Of a stretch of 64,000 nt of DNA, positions 59,588 through 64,000 are shown piece after piece. Each line of letters starts with the position of its first letter. Within the stretch, counting starts at the first letter, position 1. Source of the stretch: Desertivirga arenae (GTDB taxonomy: Bacteria; Bacteroidota; Bacteroidia; Sphingobacteriales; Sphingobacteriaceae); contig NZ_JAFEWE010000002.1 of NCBI RefSeq assembly GCF_017355785.1, forward strand, positions 360,618-424,617, written 5' to 3'. The translations under genes were made by a program, and so were the position numbers. Below the pieces are notes generated by a model. The model did no database searches. It was not told the DNA's origin and saw only the letters and a list, made by a program, of their open reading frames with translations.

Positions 59588-62500
59588 CTATTTCTCTACG
59601 GGCAGGCTGAACCAAAATGTTGATCCTTCTTTATCGGCACTTACGAGTCCAATCTGGCCACCATGTCTTTCTATGATATCTTTGCAGATAAACAAGCCGA
59701 GACCTAATCCTGCAAACTTAAATGAGGATTCGTGTACTCTGAAATACCTGTCGAATACTCTCTCCTGCTTATTCCTGGGAATACCAATGCCATAATCCTG
59801 AACAGAGACTGTTACTGTTTCATTGCTGTTATTCTTTACTTCCACCACAATCTTGTCTGCTTCTGGTGAATACTTGACGGCATTACCGAGAAAATTGGTG
59901 ACCACCTGCTCTAAACGAGGACGGTCTGCCTGTACATATACCGGCCCGGCACTTTCATCAAAATAAACGGTGTGAGAACTACTATTAGAGCAAAACTCGT
60001 TGACTGTTTCCTTCACCATCTGTACGATGTCAAACCTGGCGACATTCAGTTCCATCTTTCCTGAGTGGATCTTGGTCATGTCCAGCAGATCATTAACCAG
60101 TACGGTAACCTTGTCTGTTTGCCGCATTGCTTTGTCCAGGTACTCTTTCAACACCGTACTGGGCTTGCCCAGGTTAGCCATCCTCTGCCCTATCTGAAGT
60201 GCTCCCTTGAGACTTGTAATGGGTGTTTTAAGCTCGTGACTGGCAATACTCATAAACTCATCTTTCCTGAGCATCAGATCGCGGGTAGCCTGTTGCGCCC
60301 TTACCAGATTGGTTACTTCAAAACCAAAGAATGCGATGCCATCCACTTCGTTTTGACTGTTGAATACCGGTGTAAAGAGATAATCCAGCCAGGCATCGGC
60401 TATATGATTACCCTCGCCGTCAAAATGTTTAACATGGAAGGCCTGGCCCGATAATGCTTCTCCGGTAGCCAATATTTCCTGATCTCCTTGATACAATTGG
60501 GTGTCGGGAAGCTTTTGATGGGCTTCTTCTGTACTTAGGTTCAAAAACTCTATCCCCGGATAGAAGTCCTGGAATGCGTTATTTATAAATTCATACGTTA
60601 AGCCTTCCCCCCTTCTGATGGAGATCAAGGCTGGCGCATTGACAAAGATGCGGTAAAACTCTTCCTGTTGTTTTGACACGAACTCCTGTAATTCCAGACG
60701 CTTCTGCTCGGCCTCTTTAATCCTGGTAATGTCTATCACCGAACCTACCATCCGGTAAGGTATGCCGTGACGGTCATGCTGAATACTACCACGATCCAGG
60801 ATATCAATATATACGTTGTCTGCCCTTAAGAACCTGTATTCGGATGACCAGGAGGTTTCGCCTTCGTTGATGGCGCTGTATACCTCCTCCTTTATCCTTT
60901 CGCGATCATCAGGGTGGATCCTTTCGAACCAGAAATCAACGTTCCCACAACTCTCCGTAAGTTCATAGCCGAACATGGGGGTGAACGTATTACTGCGCCA
61001 CACTTCGTTCTTCACCAGGTCCCAATCCCAAACCGTATCATTGGTTGCTTTGGAGACCAGGTTGAACCGCTCCTCGCTCATGCTGAGACTGAGGGTACGT
61101 TCCCTTATGCGGTCTTCCAGCTCATTATTCAGTTTCTTCAGCGACTCGCGGGTGCTGATCAGTTCGTTATAGTTGCGCTTTAAGTTCTGCTCGCCATTTT
61201 TTCTGTCTGTTACATCCGTATAAGTTACGGCGAAGCCATCATTAATCTTTGAAGCCATCACAATAAACCAGCCTTTCCCTTCAAAGTACAACTCCGTTTG
61301 CAAACTGATCCCCGACTCTACCAGTTCTTTGAATTGCTCAAACAGCTCGCCTTGCAGTAATTCTGTTAGTTGCTTTTTCAAAGACAGACCGGTAAGCGAA
61401 ATACCTGGTTTCCCAAATACTTTCGCTGCCATCACATTGGCAGTAAGACAGACAAAGTCTTTGATCTGCCCGGCTTCATTCCTCTCTGCTTTAAACACCA
61501 GTACAGCGCTCAGGCTTATTTTAAATACTCCTGAAAGGATGCTGTTCAATTCGTTTAAGGCACTTACATCTACAAAAGTGATCACCGCGCCGTCAGCCTG
61601 ACCATCCCGTCGTAAATAAGGCTGTATCCGCATCAGGCAGATCTGACCATTCCTTAACTCGATCTCCCTTTCAATGGACTTCTCTTTCTGCAGCGTGGCT
61701 TTGATATCATCCAGGAAGTTATCGTATTTTATATTGTTGGAAATATGACTTAAGGGGCGGCCGATATCGGCTTCAATTAGATTGACCATGTCCACAGCCG
61801 CGGGATTAAATTTCCGGATACGCGAATTAGTATCTACGTAGATCTGCCCGATATCGACACTCTTGAAATAATTATTCAAGTCGTCGTTAAGGTCAATTAA
61901 CTCCTTTATTTTTTGCTGGTGCTCGGTATTGAGTGTATGTAACTCCTCGTTCAGCGACTGCAGTTCTTCGTTACTCGATTGCAATTCTTCATTTGCTGAA
62001 AGGAGCTCTTCATTACTGGATTGGAGTTCCTCATTAGCTGTCTCCATTTCCTCTACTGCCATTTGAAGATTGTTCCTGGTATCCGCCAGTTCGCTTTCGA
62101 GCTCGAGTACATAGCCTGTCTGCTGTTCGTTCTCGCTATGGTCTAAGACTATATTCTCAGCGCTTACTTCAGCCTGTACCTGGCTAAATATTACCATGGT
62201 GTAAGGATTCTCAGAATCGGGATCGGCGGGACTAACATCTATGTTCAGATATACATCCTCCTGATCTCTTTTTACCCTCACCTTTTTAAGCGATCTGGGC
62301 TTTTGTTCCTTCCATACCAGGCGTATGGCGTTGTTCAGAAGAAAGGAGATCTCTTTAGGCACCATTTTCAACAGGTTGATCTCCAGACGTAATTCGGGTA
62401 GTGACAGGAAGCGCTTATAATCGCCGATGGTATTTTTTACGTCGAAGGCCCTGTCTATAAACACCGCTACAAATCCATACTGCTCGATCAGGAAGTTCTG

Positions 62501-64000
62501 AAGTTGCTCTACCGGAGTTTTCTTTGGAGGCTGTTTACTGAGAAAGGTGCTTTGACGATTTACAGGAGATTTTTTTTCGTAAGAAAATGAGCTGGCCTGA
62601 CTTACCTGTCCTGTTTTTTTGTAGATCTTCCATTTGCTGTTCACTTCAGTAACTCCCTCCTTTATAGGGGTGATCGTTTCACTTGGCCCAAGGAAGAGGT
62701 ATCCGCCTGTGTTGAGTGCGAAATGGAAGGTACTCAATACCTTTTGCTGCAAGACGCTATTCATATAGATGAGCATATTGCGGCAGGAAACCAGGTCTAC
62801 TTTAATGAATGGGGGAGATTTGGTAACGTCGTGCCGGGCGAATACCACTTGTTTCCTGATATATGGAATAACAGCATAACGGGTATCTTCCTTGACAAAA
62901 TACTGGGAAATAACAGAAGATGGTAGATGCTTCACACTGCTTTCCGGATAGGAATTCCTTGAGGCTATTTCAAGGCTGGTTGCATCGATATCTGAAGCAA
63001 AGATCTTTACTTCAAGGGCATTATTATTAGCTTTAAGGTGCTGGTCTATCAGGATGGCGAGTGAATATACTTCTTCGCCGGTGCTGCAGGCACATACCCA
63101 GACTTTGAGCAGGTCATCCGGTTCCTTTTCTGCAACGATATTAGGGATCACCTCGGCCTTTAGTACTTCAAAAGCCTGTTCGTCGCGGAAGAAGCGGGTT
63201 ACCCCGATGAGAAAATCCTTGGCAAGTGCTTTTACTTCTTCTTCATCTGTCTGGAGCTTTTTGATATAGGCAGACACCGGCCATACATTAGCTGCCAGCA
63301 TTCGCCTGCCCAGTCGCCTAAGTATGGTGGGTGTTTTATACAGGGTGAAATCCTGCTGGGTATGCTCTAATACCAGTCTGAACACTTCATTCATGGCTTC
63401 TTCATCAAAGTCGCCATTTTCAAGTGACCGGATAGGCTCATCATTAATGTATTCCAGCAATTTGTCGTACATCTTTGAAACGGGAAGGACATGGTCTGCC
63501 TGACCGGAGGCTACTGCATTTAGAGGCATCCCATCAAACTTTGCAGTATCTGGTTGCTGAACCATCACCATTCCCCCATGATGTTTGATCAACTCGATCC
63601 CTTTGGTTCCATCATTTCCGGTTCCGGAGAGCACTACTGCTATGGCTTGTTCTTTTTTCTCCCGGGCCAGGCTGACAAAGAAATTATCGATAGCCGTGCT
63701 GGGCGCCTTGTCGTCTTTCCTGTCTAATTGAAGGTGCCCATTTTTAACAGTGATGAATTTATTATTAGGGATAACATACACGCAGGCTGGCTCTACCCGC
63801 TGCTTGTCTGTGGCTTCGACCACTTTCATCTGCGTATGCTTGGAAACTAATTCTACCAAAAGACTTTTATAGTCGGAGGACAAATGCTGCACGATAACGA
63901 ATGCAATCCTGGGTAATTGGGGGATCTGGTCGAAAAACTCATGGATAGCTTCCAGTCCTCCGGCAGAGGCTCCTATTCCGACTATATACAAGTTATTATT
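59588..64000 (-). CDS. CheB-CheR-PAS histidine kinase hybrid (5' end outside window)
   Basis: At least 1470 residues. The frame is open to the window edge (NNNLYIVGIGASAGG), and the apparent start is a TTG, so the true start lies beyond 64000. The order is: a CheB methylesterase domain (GIGASAGG, IVQHLSSD, SGTGNDGTKG; about 1-190); a CheR methyltransferase domain (about 205-465; VWVCACSTGEEVYSLAI, CRNMLIYMN); a long NEELQSSNEELLSANEE coiled coil; several PAS domains (VWDWDLVKNEVW and others); HisKA with H in SHELKTPITSLKGAL; and HATPase_c (NFLGNAVKYSP, DYGIGIP, GLGLGLFICKDII). All catalytic motifs look intact. Family members are cytoplasmic signalling proteins; no chemoreceptor or motility gene is seen here. 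Confidence 0.95.
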   Translation of the reverse strand, partial: NNNLYIVGIGASAGGLEAIHEFFDQIPQLPRIAFVIVQHLSSDYKSLLVELVSKHTQMKVVEATDKQRVEPACVYVIPNNKFITVKNGHLQLDRKDDKAPSTAIDNFFVSLAREKKEQAIAVVLSGTGNDGTKGIELIKHHGGMVMVQQPDTAKFDGMPLNAVASGQADHVLPVSKMYDKLLEYINDEPIRSLENGDFDEEAMNEVFRLVLEHTQQDFTLYKTPTILRRLGRRMLAANVWPVSAYIKKLQTDEEEVKALAKDFLIGVTRFFRDEQAFEVLKAEVIPNIVAEKEPDDLLKVWVCACSTGEEVYSLAILIDQHLKANNNALEVKIFASDIDATSLEIASRNSYPESSVKHLPSSVISQYFVKEDTRYAVIPYIRKQVVFARHDVTKSPPFIKVDLVSCRNMLIYMNSVLQQKVLSTFHFALNTGGYLFLGPSETITPIKEGVTEVNSKWKIYKKTGQVSQASSFSYEKKSPVNRQSTFLSKQPPKKTPVEQLQNFLIEQYGFVAVFIDRAFDVKNTIGDYKRFLSLPELRLEINLLKMVPKEISFLLNNAIRLVWKEQKPRSLKKVRVKRDQEDVYLNIDVSPADPDSENPYTMVIFSQVQAEVSAENIVLDHSENEQQTGYVLELESELADTRNNLQMAVEEMETANEELQSSNEELLSANEELQSSNEELQSLNEELHTLNTEHQQKIKELIDLNDDLNNYFKSVDIGQIYVDTNSRIRKFNPAAVDMVNLIEADIGRPLSHISNNIKYDNFLDDIKATLQKEKSIEREIELRNGQICLMRIQPYLRRDGQADGAVITFVDVSALNELNSILSGVFKISLSAVLVFKAERNEAGQIKDFVCLTANVMAAKVFGKPGISLTGLSLKKQLTELLQGELFEQFKELVESGISLQTELYFEGKGWFIVMASKINDGFAVTYTDVTDRKNGEQNLKRNYNELISTRESLKKLNNELEDRIRERTLSLSMSEERFNLVSKATNDTVWDWDLVKNEVWRSNTFTPMFGYELTESCGNVDFWFERIHPDDRERIKEEVYSAINEGETSWSSEYRFLRADNVYIDILDRGSIQHDRHGIPYRMVGSVIDITRIKEAEQKRLELQEFVSKQQEEFYRIFVNAPALISIRRGEGLTYEFINNAFQDFYPGIEFLNLSTEEAHQKLPDTQLYQGDQEILATGEALSGQAFHVKHFDGEGNHIADAWLDYLFTPVFNSQNEVDGIAFFGFEVTNLVRAQQATRDLMLRKDEFMSIASHELKTPITSLKGALQIGQRMANLGKPSTVLKEYLDKAMRQTDKVTVLVNDLLDMTKIHSGKMELNVARFDIVQMVKETVNEFCSNSSSHTVYFDESAGPVYVQADRPRLEQVVTNFLGNAVKYSPEADKIVVEVKNNSNETVTVSVQDYGIGIPRNKQERVFDRYFRVHESSFKFAGLGLGLFICKDIIERHGGQIGLVSADKEGSTFWFSLPVEK

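Noticed and set aside
59588-63991. Complete CheB-CheR hybrid gene starting at 63991
   Set aside because: The putative start is TTG within an open frame that continues to the window edge, so the gene is incomplete.

Overview
The window looks like a chromosomal segment of a Bacteroidota bacterium, most likely of the Sphingobacteriaceae (Pedobacter-like). The signs are moderate-to-low GC, a type IX secretion (T9SS) C-terminal sorting domain, LytS/LytTR and AraC regulators of Bacteroidetes type, DUF6266 and DUF5675 proteins, SIMPL and YceI proteins, and promoter-like boxes of the TAnnTTTG type. The genus is inferred from style only. I saw no tRNA, rRNA, CRISPR array or complete insertion sequence.

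Layout. (1) 1-9.7 kb is a mixed housekeeping and regulatory stretch: a partial YceI lipoprotein, an AraC regulator, a LytS/LytTR pair, an AAA+/DUF4143-type ATPase, a secreted TraB-like protein, a SIMPL protein, a DUF1629-like protein, and a Crp/Fnr regulator next to an MBL-fold hydrolase. (2) 9.7-14 kb is a signalling patch with a PAS-GAF histidine kinase and receiver-only proteins. It is full of gene debris: a truncated receiver, a kinase C-terminal fragment, an Rpn-family remnant and a SUKH-like remnant. (3) 14-18.8 kb is an accessory module. A MocR-like GntR regulator that has lost its PLP lysine, plus a small HTH protein, diverge from a rightward run of two DUF6266 paralogues, a DUF5675 protein, a one-TM coiled-coil protein and a holin-like peptide. 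(4) 18.8-26.2 kb holds a SUKH-like protein, a 1243-residue delta-60-repeat/IPT T9SS cargo protein, an acyltransferase and a HEPN protein, with a fragment of the HEPN gene on the far side of the acyltransferase. (5) 26.9-56.2 kb is a large exopolysaccharide locus running rightward. It encodes Wza and Wzc homologues, an AsnB, an ABC exporter (Wzm/Wzt), many glycosyltransferases, three acyl/acetyltransferases and two tandem polymerase-like membrane proteins, and ends with glmS. (6) 56.2-64 kb contains an Rpn-family nuclease gene, a degenerate duplication of the glmS/Rpn junction, a phytanoyl-CoA dioxygenase-like protein and a very large CheB-CheR-PAS-histidine kinase hybrid that runs off the right end.

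How the parts fit. In the polysaccharide locus glmS can supply glucosamine-6-phosphate towards UDP-GlcNAc. The glycosyltransferases build a glycan, the acyltransferases and AsnB can decorate it, Wzm/Wzt can move lipid-linked material across the inner membrane, and Wza/Wzc can serve outer-membrane export and its control. No Wzx flippase and no polyprenyl-phosphate initiating transferase was recognised, so those steps are either done by genes elsewhere or by a hybrid logic.

The most interesting unexplained material is the DUF6266/DUF5675/holin-like module with its lysine-less MocR regulator, two families of short intergenic perfect palindromes scattered through both flanks (arms GGTCTGAGCG and GGTCGTAGGG), and a twice-occurring intergenic element that resembles a short RNA with its own promoter and terminator.
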